A stretch of 64,000 nt of DNA from Actinomyces slackii (GCF_900637295.1 NZ_LR134363.1:930001-994000), one strand, 5' to 3'. Numbered from the stretch's first letter, positions 1 to 9,545 are shown. Program-made: numbers and translations. The notes: generated from the sequence alone by a model not told the origin.

Positions 1-307
1 GCGCGATGGAGGTGGTCTCGCCGGTGACCGCCAGGGCGGTGCCCTGCTCGTCGGTCAGCACGCTCCACTCCAGGTCGCAGGCCTCGATGAGCATCTGCCC
101 CAGAGCAGCGCCGATGAGGGTGACCTGGGGGCTCGGGTCGGGGCGGCGGTCCTCGCGCTGCTCGTACCAGGCGCTGCGCTGGGCCTCGAAGAACTCCTCC
201 AGGGCGTCGATGGAGGTCAGCCCCAGCTCGCGGGCCCGGGTCAACTGCTCGGCCAGCCAGGCCTGCTCGGCCTCATTGAGGGGAAGTATCTCGGCGGGCT
301 CTGGCAT
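1..307 (-). CDS. DUF3806-like protein, N-terminal part (runs off window start)
   Basis: Only about 102 N-terminal residues are in the window. The ATG at 307 (minus strand) follows AAGGAG by 4 nt. The protein opens with an acidic helix-rich stretch (NEAEQAWLAEQL near residues 12-23), then a segment around VTLIGAALGQMLIEACDLEW. This resembles the conserved core of DUF3806, a domain of unknown function in actinobacterial cytosolic proteins. No signal peptide or membrane segment is visible. It is divergent from tmk, with about 150 nt between the starts. The family call rests on this one motif and is moderate. Confidence 0.55.
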   Translation of the reverse strand, partial: MPEPAEILPLNEAEQAWLAEQLTRARELGLTSIDALEEFFEAQRSAWYEQREDRRPDPSPQVTLIGAALGQMLIEACDLEWSVLTDEQGTALAVTGETTSIA

Positions 308-446
308 GGGGCTCCTTGACGTCGTGGCGGAGTCGCTCCCCCAATCCTGGCACGCGACCTCTCCCCGGGGCCACAATTCTTCAGCCTTCTGGCAGCCTTC
401 GGCCGCCGCAGGAATCAGCTCGTGACTCAGGCCCGCCCGCTCCCGA

Positions 447-452
447 TATCCT
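447..452 (+). promoter_or_regulatory. -10 element of leaderless tmk
   Basis: TATCCT is followed by exactly 6 nt and then the GTG start at 459. There is no Shine-Dalgarno sequence, so the transcript probably begins at or beside the start codon. The same spacing recurs at many genes in this window. Confidence 0.55.
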
Positions 453-458
453 GGGCGC

Positions 459-1121
459 GTGACCGCACCCGAGACCGCGCCTGCCTCCCGCGCCGGACTG
501 TTCATCTCCTTCGAGGGCGGCGACGGCGTCGGCAAGACCACGCAGATCGCCCGCCTCGCCTCCAGTCTGAGCGGGGAGGTCGTGGTCACTCGGGAGCCCG
601 GCGGCACCGAGCTGGGGGCTGAGATCCGCCGGCTCCTGCTGCACGGCGGCCATGTCTCGCCCCGAGCTGAGGCCCTTCTCTACGCCGCTGACCGCGCACA
701 CCACATCGACACCACGGTCCGCCCGGCCCTGGAGCGCGGCGCCGTCGTCCTGACCGACCGCTACCTCGACTCCTCGGTCGCCTACCAGGGCGCAGCCAGG
801 AGCCTGGGGGCCGCGGAGGTGCGGGAGCTGTCCCTGTGGGCCACCCAGGGCCTGGTGCCGGATCTGACCATCCTGCTCGACGCCGACCCCGCCCTGGCCC
901 GGCTGCGCACCGCCGATCGCGGTCGGGCCGACCGCCTGGAGCGCGAGCCCGACGCCTTCCACACGGCTCTGCGCGAGCAGTTCCTCGCCCTGGCCGCCGC
1001 CGAGCCCCAGCGCTTCATCGTCGTCGACGCCGAGCGCGGCATTGACGAGGTCGCCCAGGAGATCGCCCAGCGCACGGCGCCCGCCCTGGAGCGGGTCGGG
1101 CGTGCAGGCGGTGGCGCATGA
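459..1121 (+). CDS. tmk: thymidylate kinase
   Basis: Cytosolic dTMP kinase (220 aa) phosphorylating dTMP to dTDP with ATP for DNA synthesis. The P-loop GGDGVGKTT is at residues 20-28, the substrate-binding REPGGTE at 45-51 and the DRY motif at 100-102. An Arg-rich lid follows ([14 protein letters not shown]). The length is normal for the family. The GTG start lies 6 nt after TATCCT, which suggests a leaderless mRNA. Its stop overlaps the holB start by 4 nt (ATGA), so the two are translationally coupled, an arrangement found widely in bacteria. Confidence 0.95.
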   Translation: MTAPETAPASRAGLFISFEGGDGVGKTTQIARLASSLSGEVVVTREPGGTELGAEIRRLLLHGGHVSPRAEALLYAADRAHHIDTTVRPALERGAVVLTDRYLDSSVAYQGAARSLGAAEVRELSLWATQGLVPDLTILLDADPALARLRTADRGRADRLEREPDAFHTALREQFLALAAAEPQRFIVVDAERGIDEVAQEIAQRTAPALERVGRAGGGA

Positions 1122-2317
1122 GCGTATGGGATGACGTGGTCGGCCAGGAGGCCGCCGTCGCCTCCTTCACGGCGGCCGCGCAGGCGGCCCGGGCGGTGGC
1201 CGAGCAGCGGGAGACGAGCGGGCAGGCCGCCCCGGCCGCTGAGCACTCGGCCATGACGCATGCCTGGCTGGTCACCGGCCCGCCCGGCTCAGGCAGATCC
1301 ACCGCCGCCCGCGCCTTCGCCGCGGCCCTGCAGTGCACCGGCCCCACCCCGGGCTGCGGGCAGTGCAAGCCCTGCCGCGACGCCGTCTCCGGCGCCCATC
1401 CTGACGTGGTGCGCCTGGCCACGGAGAAGCTGCTCATCACCATGGATGAGGTCAAGGAGCTCATCGGCGAGGCCCAGCGCCGCCCCTGGACCGGGCGCTG
1501 GCGCGTCATCCTTGTCGAGGACGCCGACCGCATGGCCGAGCGCACGACGAATGTGCTCCTGAAGTCCATCGAGGAGCCGCCCCCGCAGACCGTCTGGCTC
1601 CTGTGCACCCCCAGTGCCGACGATGTCCTGCCCACCATCCGCTCGCGCTGCCGCCTGGTGACCCTGCGCATCCCGCCCGCCCGGGCCGTCGCCGAGCTGC
1701 TGGTGCGGCGCGACGGCGCCGACCCCGAGCTGGCCGCCCGCGCCGCCCGCGCCAGCCAGTCCCATATCGGCCTGGCCCGCCATCTGGCCACCGACCCCGA
1801 TGCCTGGGATCGGCGTCGTCGCCTGCTCATGGCCCCCGTCTCCCTGCGCTCGGTGGGTGATGCCGTTCTGGCGGCCGCCTCCCTGGTGGAGGCGGCCGAA
1901 TCGGAGGCCAAGGAGGCCACGGTGGAGCGCGACGCCAAGGAGAGGGCCGAGCTCACCCGCGCCCTGGGCCTGGAGTCCGATGGCAAGATCCCGCCCTCTC
2001 TGAGGGCCCAGATCCGCCAGCTGGAGGAGGACCAGAAGCGCCGCGCCAAGCGCGCCCGCACCGATGTGCTCGACCGCGCCATGATCGACCTGCTCTCCTT
2101 CTACCGCGATGTCCTGGCCGCGCAGATGGGCAGCGATGTCGAGAGGGTCAATATCGACCTGAGCGAGGCCGTGGATCAGGCGGCGGCCTCCACCGGGCCC
2201 GAGCAGTCCCTGGCGCGCATCGCCGCCATCGAGGAGTGCCGCACCCGCCTGCGCTCCAATGCCGCGCCCCTGCTGGCGGTGGAGGCCCTCATGATCCAGT
2301 TGCGCCCACAGGCCTGA
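1118..2317 (+). CDS. holB: DNA polymerase III subunit delta'
   Basis: Clamp-loader subunit delta' (399 aa) of the replicative polymerase. The Walker A region GPPGSGRS at residues 54-61 carries Arg60 where an active P-loop has Lys, in line with delta' being a stator rather than an ATPase. A zinc site is formed by Cys73, Cys80, Cys83 and Cys86 (CX6CX2CX2C). The sensor/SRC-like segment [10 protein letters not shown] follows. The C-terminal third is helical and charged, as expected for the oligomerisation collar. It is coupled to tmk by a 4-nt overlap, and a strong hairpin follows 15 nt after the stop. Confidence 0.93.
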   Translation: MSVWDDVVGQEAAVASFTAAAQAARAVAEQRETSGQAAPAAEHSAMTHAWLVTGPPGSGRSTAARAFAAALQCTGPTPGCGQCKPCRDAVSGAHPDVVRLATEKLLITMDEVKELIGEAQRRPWTGRWRVILVEDADRMAERTTNVLLKSIEEPPPQTVWLLCTPSADDVLPTIRSRCRLVTLRIPPARAVAELLVRRDGADPELAARAARASQSHIGLARHLATDPDAWDRRRRLLMAPVSLRSVGDAVLAAASLVEAAESEAKEATVERDAKERAELTRALGLESDGKIPPSLRAQIRQLEEDQKRRAKRARTDVLDRAMIDLLSFYRDVLAAQMGSDVERVNIDLSEAVDQAAASTGPEQSLARIAAIEECRTRLRSNAAPLLAVEALMIQLRPQA

Positions 2318-2332
2318 GGTCAGGGCAGCGGT

Positions 2333-2364
2333 CCCCGCCCCTGCCCCTGGAGGCAGGGGCGGGG
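2333..2364 (+). terminator. hairpin terminator after tmk-holB
   Basis: Perfect 13-bp inverted repeat: arms 2333-2345 and 2352-2364, 6-nt loop. There is no clear T-tract, as is common for high-GC actinobacterial terminators. Confidence 0.6.
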
Positions 2365-2765
2365 GAGTGCTCATATTGCCCCATGGAGCGGGTAGCCGGC
2401 GGGCGCAGCAGGCCGCGCGACCGGAGCCGCCAGGCCGTGGGCCGGGACTGCGGCGGCCGGCGCGCGGCCCAGCGCGGGGTCTTCCCCACCGGTGCTGCGC
2501 TGCGGGCCATCCTGGCCGAGTGCGAGGCTGATAACCCCCTTCTGCCCGACGACACTCCCACCGAGCCGGTTGGACTGGTGGGCGCAGGCATGACTCTCTC
2601 CGCGGTCGAGGCGCCCCGCCGTGAGAATGTGCTGTGATTATCATGTGCGGGGATTGGCGTTACGCTGTCGTTACTGTCTATAGTGTCTATGTACGGGCGA
2701 TGATGGTGCGATCCCACCGATGGGACGCGGCCATCCCCGCCGCCATCCCGATCAAGGAGATCAAC
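2365..2765. other. non-coding stretch upstream of first TAP-like hydrolase
   Basis: I see no supportable gene here. An open frame from about 2382 lacks a Shine-Dalgarno sequence and recognisable motifs. The stretch 2634-2700 is AT-richer than its surroundings and holds promoter-like sequence (TTGGCG at 2654, TATAGT at 2679, a long 19-nt spacer). It probably carries the promoter and leader of the gene at 2766. Confidence 0.35.
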
Positions 2766-4448
2766 GTGAGACCGCCGAGAATGAGCTGGTCGCGGCGCCG
2801 CAGGACGGCCGCCAATCCCTCGATGAGCGCCTCTCGTGGCCGCCGGATCGCGGCCACGGCCCTGCTCGCCTGCGCCGCCCTGGCCCTGGGGCCGACCACG
2901 GCCCTGGCCGCCGAGGGCAAGGAGCGCCACCCCCATGATGAGGCCACCGTTCCGGCGGGGCTGGAGAGCTACTACGGGCAGGCGCTGGAGTGGTACCCCT
3001 GCACTGCCGGCGATGGCATCGCGGCCGAGAAGGGCACGGGCCTGCTGTGCGCCACGGCGCTGGTCCCCCTGGATTACGACGATCCGGAGGGCGAGAGCAT
3101 TGAGATCGCCATGAAGAAGCATCCGGCCACCGATAAGGACAAGCGCCAGGGCGCGCTGTTCTTCAACCCGGGCGGACCCGGCTTCTCGGGGATCGACGGG
3201 TTCATCCCGGCGGTGGCGCAGGGCGCCGTGGTCTCCACTGAAGTGGCCCAGGCCTATGACATCATCGGCTTCGACCCGCGCGGGGTGGGATCCTCCACCC
3301 CCATCCAGTGCGGCCCCAAGGGTCAGGACGACCCGTCGGGGAGCACCGGGAGCACCGATGGCACCGGGAGTGCCCAGGGCTCCGACTCCGTCAACCCCTC
3401 GCTGGATCCGGGAGCCGCCAAGGACCAGGCCGCGCAGCCCCAGTCCCCCGAGGAGTACCTCAAGGCGGTTGTGGGGCAGGGGGCTCAGCTCAGGGAGCAG
3501 TGCGAGAAGCACACCCGGCCCGTGGGACTGCTCGACAATGTCGATGCCGAGTCGGTGGCCCGCGATATGGACATCATGCGCGCCCTGGTGGGCGAGCACG
3601 ATCTGGACTTCCTGGGCATCTCCTACGGCACCTATCTGGGGGCCGCCTACGCCGAGCTCTTCCCGGAGAACACCGGCCGCCTGGTCCTGGACTCCGCCAT
3701 GGATCCCACGGTGACCCACGCTCGCTTCCGCAAGGAGCAGAGCGAGGCGATGAACGCGGCCCTCGCCGCCTACCTGGAGTCCTGCGTGGCCACGGAGGGC
3801 TGCCCCTTCACGGGCACCGGCGAGGAGGCCGGCCAGCAGTTCGCCGACTTCATCAAGCAGGCCAATGAGACTCCCATCCCCACCGATGACCCCAACCGCG
3901 CGGTGACCGGGGATGAGATTCAGAGCTTCGTCGTCCGCTCCCTCTACTACCCCTCGGTCGTCTGGCCGCAGGTGACCGAGGTCCTGGCCCAGGCGAAGAA
4001 CGCCAACAACGCCACGGCAGTGGCCAAGGCCCTGGAGGCCGCGGGGCCGGCGACGGTCAGTGAGGCGGGCATCGCGATCCACTGCATGGATCGTCCGGTC
4101 GAGGGGAATATGACCTCCTGGGTGGCCGATCCGCAGGCCAATGAGATGGACGCGCTCTGCCAGGGCTGGGGCCACACCCGTCAGGAGCCCGCCCTGGAGA
4201 TCGACGGGAAGTCAGCCGCGCCGATCGTCGTCGTCGGCATCACCGGGGACCCGGCCACGCCCTACCACTGGTCCGAGGCCATGGCCAATGAGCTGGACTC
4301 CGCCGAGCTCGTCACCGTGGAGAGCAGCGGCCACGGCGCCTACGCCAATCTCCTGCACGGCAACGCCGGCATCTGCGTGGACAAGGCCGTGGACACCTAC
4401 CTGCTGACCGGTGAGATGCCCTCGGACGATCTGGTCTGCACGCTCTAG
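2766..4448 (+). CDS. secreted TAP-like alpha/beta hydrolase (tripeptidyl aminopeptidase family)
   Basis: Exported serine hydrolase of 560 aa related to the Streptomyces tripeptidyl aminopeptidases (SlpD/SlpE/Tap). GTG 2766 is chosen because AAGGAG lies 6 nt before it and the next residues give a basic region plus hydrophobic signal peptide ending near ALAAEG. The nucleophile is Ser286 in GISYGTYLG. The likely Asp495 is in TGDPATPYHW and the likely His523 in SSGHGAYAN, both in the C-terminal TAP-like domain. An oxyanion-type GGPG lies near residue 140. A Ser/Gly/Thr-rich insert follows GVGSST and is missing from the paralogue at 4559. It probably trims peptides outside the cell. The two genes look like a tandem duplication. 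Confidence 0.85.
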   Translation: MRPPRMSWSRRRRTAANPSMSASRGRRIAATALLACAALALGPTTALAAEGKERHPHDEATVPAGLESYYGQALEWYPCTAGDGIAAEKGTGLLCATALVPLDYDDPEGESIEIAMKKHPATDKDKRQGALFFNPGGPGFSGIDGFIPAVAQGAVVSTEVAQAYDIIGFDPRGVGSSTPIQCGPKGQDDPSGSTGSTDGTGSAQGSDSVNPSLDPGAAKDQAAQPQSPEEYLKAVVGQGAQLREQCEKHTRPVGLLDNVDAESVARDMDIMRALVGEHDLDFLGISYGTYLGAAYAELFPENTGRLVLDSAMDPTVTHARFRKEQSEAMNAALAAYLESCVATEGCPFTGTGEEAGQQFADFIKQANETPIPTDDPNRAVTGDEIQSFVVRSLYYPSVVWPQVTEVLAQAKNANNATAVAKALEAAGPATVSEAGIAIHCMDRPVEGNMTSWVADPQANEMDALCQGWGHTRQEPALEIDGKSAAPIVVVGITGDPATPYHWSEAMANELDSAELVTVESSGHGAYANLLHGNAGICVDKAVDTYLLTGEMPSDDLVCTL

Positions 4449-4493
4449 GCGATTGTCTCGCGGATGCCGTCAGCGTCATTCGGGCCCCGACTG

Positions 4494-4543
4494 CCGGCCG
4501 CGTCGTCCTCCCTCCTGAGGAGGAGGGAGGACGACGCGGCCGG
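4494..4543 (+). terminator. 23-bp perfect hairpin between tandem hydrolase genes
   Basis: Arms 4494-4516 and 4521-4543 pair perfectly over 23 bp around a GAGG loop. This is one of the strongest stems in the window. It ends 3 nt before the -10 element of the next gene, so it should isolate the second gene from read-through. Confidence 0.65.
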
Positions 4544-4546
4544 TCG

Positions 4547-4552
4547 TAGGCT
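4547..4552 (+). promoter_or_regulatory. -10 element of leaderless hydrolase gene
   Basis: TAGGCT, 6 nt, then GTG at 4559. It supports GTG 4559 rather than ATG 4571 as the start. Confidence 0.5.
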
Positions 4553-4558
4553 TTCGGG

Positions 4559-6142
4559 GTGAGCACCTTGATGACCTCGAGCCCCCGGCGAGCCGCCGCC
4601 GCACTCCTCGTCGCAGTCGCTGCCCTGGCGGGATGCCAGGGCAGCGGGTCGGTGACCCCCACGCCGGCGCAGGCCCAGAGCCCCGCCGCGGTGCCCGCGG
4701 GCCTGGAGTCCTTCTACGGCCAGGAGGTCGAGTGGTTCCCCTGCGAGGCCGAGGGCGCGATGAACGAGGCCGCATCGGATACGGGATTCACCTGCGCCCG
4801 CGTCAAGGTCCCCCTGGACTATGAGGCGCCCGACGGCGAGACCATCGAGATCGCGATGAAGAAGCGCGCCGCTGACGGTCAGTCCATCGGCACGCTCTTC
4901 ATCAATCCCGGTGGTCCTGGCGGATCGGGCGTCGGCATGGTGGGGGAGATCGACAACCTGCTCAGCGAGGACCTCCTGGGCAGTTACGACGTGGTCGGAT
5001 TCGACCCGCGCGGCGTGGGCTCCTCCACCGCCGTGGACTGCCTGAGCGACGCCGAGCTCGATGCCGAGCGCGCCGGAGAGGTCGGCGACGACGGCGTCAC
5101 CTCCGCAGCGGAGGCGGAGGCCGAGGGCAAGGAGAGCGCCGCGCAGTGCGGGGCCAAGACCACCACCCCGGGGCTGCTGGACCATATCGACACCGTCAGC
5201 GCCGCCCGGGACCTGGACGTGCTGCGAGCAGTCGATGACCAGGACTCCTTGACCTACCTGGGCTACTCCTACGGGACCTACCTGGGGGCCACCTATGCCG
5301 AGCTCTTCCCCGGCAATGTTGGGCGGATGGTGCTCGACGCCGCCCTGGATCCGTCCCTGAGCGCCTCCGAGGTGACGCTGGGCCAGGCCAAGGGCTTCGA
5401 AAGGGCGCTGCGCACCTACGTGGAGGACTGCCAGGCGGGCTCGGCATGCCCGCTCAGCGGCGACGTCGACTCCGGGGTCCAGCAGATCCGGTCCCTGCTG
5501 GAGATGACGCGCAACGCGCCTCTGACCACGAGCGACTCCTCCCGCCCCCTCACCCACGACCTGGCCTCCGACGCCGTACTCGGCGCCCTGTACAACAGCG
5601 CGAACTGGGGCACGCTGACCGCAGCACTGGATCAGGCCATGACGCAGAACGATGGATCGCTTCTGCTGCGCATCGCCGATCACTTCGCCGAGCGCGACTC
5701 CGATGGCAGCTACGCCTCCAACGGCGATGAGGCGATCGGGGCGATCAACTGCCTGGACTACCCGGTCCAGGGAGATGAGGCCCAATGGGATGCCCAGGCC
5801 GCCGAGTTGACGAAGGTCGGCCCGACCTTCGGCGCTCAGCTCGCTTATGCCGACGCGCACTGCAAGGGCTGGGGACATGAGTCCACCAGGGAGCGCAAGC
5901 CGATCACGGCCTCCGGGGCCGCCCCGATCCTCGTGGTGGGCACCACCGGGGATCCGGCCACCCCCTACGAGTGGTCCCAGTCGCTGGCTGAGCAGCTCGA
6001 GTCGGGCCAGCTGGTCACCTGGAAGGGTGAGGGGCATGCCGCCTACGGTCGCGCCGGGGACTGCCTGACGGCGGCCGTGGACGGCTACCTGCTCGCGGGC
6101 ACCATGCCCGAGGAGGGCCTGACCTGCGAGGGCAAGAAGTAG
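4559..6142 (+). CDS. lipoprotein TAP-like alpha/beta hydrolase
   Basis: Paralogue of the preceding hydrolase, 527 aa. The N-terminus has two Arg, a hydrophobic stretch and the lipobox LAGC with Cys26 as the lipidation site. It is therefore predicted to be anchored on the outer face of the membrane. Ser237 (LGYSYGTYLG), Asp465 (TTGDPATPYEW) and His493 (GEGHAAYG) form the expected triad. The start VPAGLESFYGQEVEWFPC closely matches VPAGLESYYGQALEWYPC of the neighbour. Known family members release di- or tripeptides from N-termini. A pair of soluble and anchored forms suggests complementary extracellular peptide use. The 120 nt to the convergent asparaginase gene hold no gene. Confidence 0.85.
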   Translation: MSTLMTSSPRRAAAALLVAVAALAGCQGSGSVTPTPAQAQSPAAVPAGLESFYGQEVEWFPCEAEGAMNEAASDTGFTCARVKVPLDYEAPDGETIEIAMKKRAADGQSIGTLFINPGGPGGSGVGMVGEIDNLLSEDLLGSYDVVGFDPRGVGSSTAVDCLSDAELDAERAGEVGDDGVTSAAEAEAEGKESAAQCGAKTTTPGLLDHIDTVSAARDLDVLRAVDDQDSLTYLGYSYGTYLGATYAELFPGNVGRMVLDAALDPSLSASEVTLGQAKGFERALRTYVEDCQAGSACPLSGDVDSGVQQIRSLLEMTRNAPLTTSDSSRPLTHDLASDAVLGALYNSANWGTLTAALDQAMTQNDGSLLLRIADHFAERDSDGSYASNGDEAIGAINCLDYPVQGDEAQWDAQAAELTKVGPTFGAQLAYADAHCKGWGHESTRERKPITASGAAPILVVGTTGDPATPYEWSQSLAEQLESGQLVTWKGEGHAAYGRAGDCLTAAVDGYLLAGTMPEEGLTCEGKK

Positions 6143-6263
6143 GGCCAGCCGGAGGGGGCCGGGCGGCTGCGCCGGCCGGCACGGCTCGCAGGCCCCGCCA
6201 CCCCCGCCACCGACTCCTGAAGGACCGGTCGCCGGGCGGCCGGCCGCCAGGGGCCTACTGGGC

Positions 6264-7268
6264 TCAGCTCGGCTCGGTGAGCTCCCCGGCGATGGAACGG
6301 CCCATCTGAGCGGCCAGCTCGCCACCGGTCAGGCCCTGGCTGGCCAGGAACTGGACCTTGGCGTAGACGGCCTCCAGGGTCATGTCCCGCGAGCCGACGG
6401 CGCCCATCCGGGCCACCGCGTCGCCCGACTCGTAGTGGCCCAGCAGCACCTCGGCCTGATGGCACTGGGAGGCCACCACCACCGCGGTCCCCGCGGATAT
6501 GGCCCGTTCGAGCACCGCGGCCAGCCCCGGCTCCTGACTGGGCACGTTCCCCACGCCGAAGGCCCGCAGCACCACGGCCTCGGGCCTCGGGGTGAGCAGG
6601 GCCTCCAGGCGGGCCGCCGTGATCCCCGGGGCCAGGTCCACCACGACCACGTCGTGACGGGCGTAGGGCTGCGGCGTCGGCCATCCGGCTCCCCGGGGCG
6701 GGGCGGGGGCCCACTGCCAGGGTCCGCCGGTGACCGCCAGTGGCGCGGCATTGGGGGAGTCGAAGCCCTGGAAGGCCCAGGACGAGGTCTTCGTGGCCCG
6801 ATTGCCGGCCAGCAGCCGGTGCCCGAAGAACAGGCCCACTCCGTTCAGGCGCCCGCTGGTGGCGGCCCGCAGGGCCCCGGTGACATTCGGGGCGGCGTCG
6901 GAGCCCACCACGCCCAGGGGCAGCTGGGAGCCGGTGATCACCACGGGGCAGGGGAAGTCGGTCAGCGCGTAGGACAGCGCTGCCGAGGTGTAGGCCATGG
7001 TGTCCGTGCCGTGGAGCACCACGAAGGCGCGATCGGGATCCTCAGCGGCGTGGGCGCGCAGATCCTCGGCAATGGCCTGCCAGGACAGGGGGGTGGCATT
7101 GGAGGAGTCGATGAGCGGGTCCAGGCTGGTCATGGTCACGGCCTCGGCCAGGTCGGTGCCGTCCAGGAGGTGGGCCAGCCAGCCCTCCAGATCGGCCCCC
7201 GGCACCAGGCCCCGCGGAGAGTCCACCATGCCGATGGTCCCCCCGGCGTAGGTGAGATGCACGCGCAT
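6264..7268 (-). CDS. ansA: L-asparaginase, cytosolic type
   Basis: Hydrolyses asparagine to aspartate and ammonia (334 aa). The first active-site motif YAGGTIGM is at residues 7-14 (Thr11 nucleophile). The second, HGTDTM at 86-91, holds the catalytic Thr88-Asp89 pair. ITGSQLPLG follows. There is no signal peptide, so it is the cytosolic class. It starts only 2 nt after the stop of the amino-acid permease gene, so the two form an uptake-and-breakdown operon. An asparagine substrate is inferred from this pairing; a glutaminase side activity cannot be excluded. Confidence 0.88.
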   Translation of the reverse strand: MRVHLTYAGGTIGMVDSPRGLVPGADLEGWLAHLLDGTDLAEAVTMTSLDPLIDSSNATPLSWQAIAEDLRAHAAEDPDRAFVVLHGTDTMAYTSAALSYALTDFPCPVVITGSQLPLGVVGSDAAPNVTGALRAATSGRLNGVGLFFGHRLLAGNRATKTSSWAFQGFDSPNAAPLAVTGGPWQWAPAPPRGAGWPTPQPYARHDVVVVDLAPGITAARLEALLTPRPEAVVLRAFGVGNVPSQEPGLAAVLERAISAGTAVVVASQCHQAEVLLGHYESGDAVARMGAVGSRDMTLEAVYAKVQFLASQGLTGGELAAQMGRSIAGELTEPS

Positions 7269-7270
7269 GA

Positions 7271-8743
7271 TCAGCCCTCCTCGGCCAGGACCTCGTCGAG
7301 GAGGTCGCTGCGGATCTGGTTGCGCACCGCGTACCAGCCGGCCACCATCATGGCGACGACGATGGCGAACAGCGCCAGCGTCCAGCGGCCGGCCGGGCTG
7401 AACAGATTGGAGGCCACCACCACGGTGAAGAAGGTCAGTGCCGCGTAGTTGGAGAAGGGCGCCAGCGGCATGCGGTAGGCCGGGCGGGTATCCGCGCCGG
7501 CGCGGACCCGGTTGAGGAAGGCCAGGTGGGTGACCAGGATCGCCGCCCAGGTTCCTGCGATCCCGATGCCCGCCAGGTTCATGACGATCTCGAAGGCCTC
7601 GCCGGGAAGGAATGCGTTGAGCAGGACGCCCAGCAGTCCCAGGGCGGAGGTCAGGGCGATGCCACCGGCGGGGACCTGGTACTTGTTCAGGCCGGCGGCC
7701 ATCCGCGGCGCCTCTCCGGCCACGGCCATGGAGCGCAGTGTCCGCCCGGTGGCGTAGAGGCCGGCGTTGAGGGAGGACATCGCGGCGGTCAGGACGACCA
7801 CCTGGATGATATCGCCGGCATAGGGCACGCCAATGCCCGAGAAGAAGGTGACGAAGGGGGACTCGCTCCCGGAGTAGGCGTGATAGGGCAGCACCAGGGC
7901 CATGAGCATGACGGAGCCCACGTAGAAGATGAAGATGCGCAGGATCATCGAATTGATCGCCTTGGGCAGGACCTTCGCGGCGTTCTCGGCCTCACCGGCG
8001 GCGACCCCGACCATCTCGGTGCCGCCGAAGGCGAAGACCACCCCGAGGGTCAGGGCGAAGACAATGGGCAGGCCCTGGGGGAAGAACCACCCATTGTCCG
8101 AGATGTTGTGCAGGCCGGCGGTCAGCGTGTGGCCGGTGGCGTCCGTGCCGGTGCGGGAGCCGGTGAGGATCGCCCAGATGGCCACGAGCATGAATGACAC
8201 GATGGCGCCGACCTTGATGAGGGCGAACCAGAACTCCGCCTCGCCGAACATCTTGACATTGAGCATGTTGAGAATGAAGACCAGGATCAGCGCCAGGAGC
8301 GCGAGCACCCACTGGGGGATAACGTGGAAGGCGCTCCAGTAGTGCAGGTAGAGGGCGACCACTGTGATGTCGGCCATGACGGTGACGGACCAGTCCAGGA
8401 AGAAGAACCAGCCGGTGATGTAGGCGCCCTTCTCCCCGAGGAACTCCCGCGCATAGGAGACGAAGGCCCCGGAGGAGGGGCGGCGGATCGCGAGCTCGCC
8501 CAGGGCACGCACCATGAGGAAGGCGAAGAGCCCGCAGATCGCGTAGGCGAACATGAGGCCCGCCCCGCCCTGGGCCAGGCGGCCTCCCGCCCCCATGAAT
8601 AGGCCGGTGCCGATGGAGCCGCCGATGGCGATCATCTGCAGGTGGCGGTTCTTGAGTGACTTGGAGTAGCCGGCATCGCCTCGATCCTGGACGGGGCCGG
8701 GACTCTGCGGGCGTGAGGAGTCTGGGTCTGAGGAGTGTGACAT
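7271..8743 (-). CDS. ansP: amino-acid permease of the APC superfamily, probably for asparagine
   Basis: Cytoplasmic membrane amino-acid/proton symporter (490 aa) of the AAT family. The hallmark NRHLQMIAIGGSIGTGLF starts TM1, and about 12 hydrophobic segments follow. The EFWFALIKVGAIVSF-type segment and FAFGGTEMVGVAAGEAENA are typical of AnsP/GabP/LysP relatives. AAGG precedes the ATG by 6 nt. It lies immediately upstream of the asparaginase gene on the same strand, which is the main reason for preferring asparagine over other substrates. Confidence 0.8.
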   Translation of the reverse strand: MSHSSDPDSSRPQSPGPVQDRGDAGYSKSLKNRHLQMIAIGGSIGTGLFMGAGGRLAQGGAGLMFAYAICGLFAFLMVRALGELAIRRPSSGAFVSYAREFLGEKGAYITGWFFFLDWSVTVMADITVVALYLHYWSAFHVIPQWVLALLALILVFILNMLNVKMFGEAEFWFALIKVGAIVSFMLVAIWAILTGSRTGTDATGHTLTAGLHNISDNGWFFPQGLPIVFALTLGVVFAFGGTEMVGVAAGEAENAAKVLPKAINSMILRIFIFYVGSVMLMALVLPYHAYSGSESPFVTFFSGIGVPYAGDIIQVVVLTAAMSSLNAGLYATGRTLRSMAVAGEAPRMAAGLNKYQVPAGGIALTSALGLLGVLLNAFLPGEAFEIVMNLAGIGIAGTWAAILVTHLAFLNRVRAGADTRPAYRMPLAPFSNYAALTFFTVVVASNLFSPAGRWTLALFAIVVAMMVAGWYAVRNQIRSDLLDEVLAEEG

Positions 8744-8962
8744 GACTGCCTTCCCTGAGGTGAGGATGAGGGTGGTGGTGACGTGGTGACGTGGTGACGA
8801 CGGCTGCGGCGCTGCGACGGTGGTGCCTCCATTGATGGTCCCATGGAACCCGCGGCGGCGCTTGCGGATGCTGTGTCCAGAACCACCGAGGCGTCCTGTG
8901 CCGCCAGATTGCGTCCGACGCCGCGCGCGGGGTAGGTTCAGTGCCGCTGCGCCACGCGCCGC

Positions 8963-9035
8963 GCCGCCTTAGCTCAGTCGGCAGAGCGATTCACTCGTAA
9001 TGAATAGGTCGTGGGTTCGATTCCCACAGGCGGCT
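8963..9035 (+). tRNA. tRNA-Thr(CGT)
   Basis: A complete cloverleaf of 73 nt. The acceptor GCCGCCT pairs with AGGCGGC, with discriminator T at 9035. D-stem GCTC/GAGC, anticodon stem ATTCA/TGAAT, loop CTCGTAA with anticodon CGT at 8996-8998, T-arm GTGGG TTCGATT CCCAC. CCA is not encoded. It reads codon ACG. Confidence 0.97.
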
Positions 9036-9040
9036 CGATC

Positions 9041-9065
9041 AGCCCCGGGACCCTGTCCCGGGGCT
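9041..9065 (+). terminator. terminator after tRNA-Thr
   Basis: A 10-bp perfect stem (AGCCCCGGGA with TCCCGGGGCT) around a 5-nt loop, starting 5 nt after the tRNA. Confidence 0.75.
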
Positions 9066-9455
9066 TCGCTGTCTCTCGTCTGAGCGAGGGCTGTGCATGC
9101 GCCCCATGGGCGACGATGCCTGCGGCGGATCTGCCGTGGATCGTTGTCGGGCGGTACCGGAGGGATTGCCCGTGCCCGTGTCGGGATATCGTCGCCGCGA
9201 TGCTGGAGCCGGCGCAGGTGCTGCGCCATGATCCGCCGTGATCCAATCGATGCGGGCAGTGGCGCAGTGGCCCTGGCCAATCCTGGCCAATCCTGCGCAA
9301 TTGCCGAGATGGATGCCGGTTGAGGGCCTGGACGAGACCCCGGGGCGTAGAACCTCTCCAAAGCGAGCCCTCGGGACCGTCAGGAAACAGGGAGAAACTG
9401 GGAGCCGCCCCGTGATGGCCCTGAAAGTTGTCTGAGAATATTGGCGAATCAAGTG
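9066..9455. other. gene-free stretch between tRNA-Thr and lsr2
   Basis: I see no supportable gene. A short tandem array at 9273-9302 has two exact 10-bp units (CTGGCCAATC) and a third diverged unit. GC falls towards the lsr2 promoter. Confidence 0.5.
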
Positions 9456-9484
9456 TTGCATGATTCGGAAAGGGCGTTTAGCCT
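9456..9484 (+). promoter_or_regulatory. promoter of lsr2
   Basis: TTGCAT at 9456-9461, a 17-nt spacer, then TAGCCT at 9479-9484, in an AT-rich patch. This gives a leader of about 55 nt before the ATG at 9546. Confidence 0.45.
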
Positions 9485-9545
9485 TGTTGCCGACAGCGCG
9501 GGATTCGTATCAGGAGGTCCCGCCAACAGATCCGAATGGGGAATC

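Noticed and set aside
1118..2317. Arg in place of Lys in the HolB P-loop as a defect
   Set aside because: Delta' is the non-ATPase stator of the clamp loader, so degenerate P-loops are expected in the family.
8963..9065. tRNA-Thr as an integration site for a mobile element
   Set aside because: I found no second copy of the tRNA 3' end nearby, no integrase, and normal genes (lsr2, gpmA) follow.
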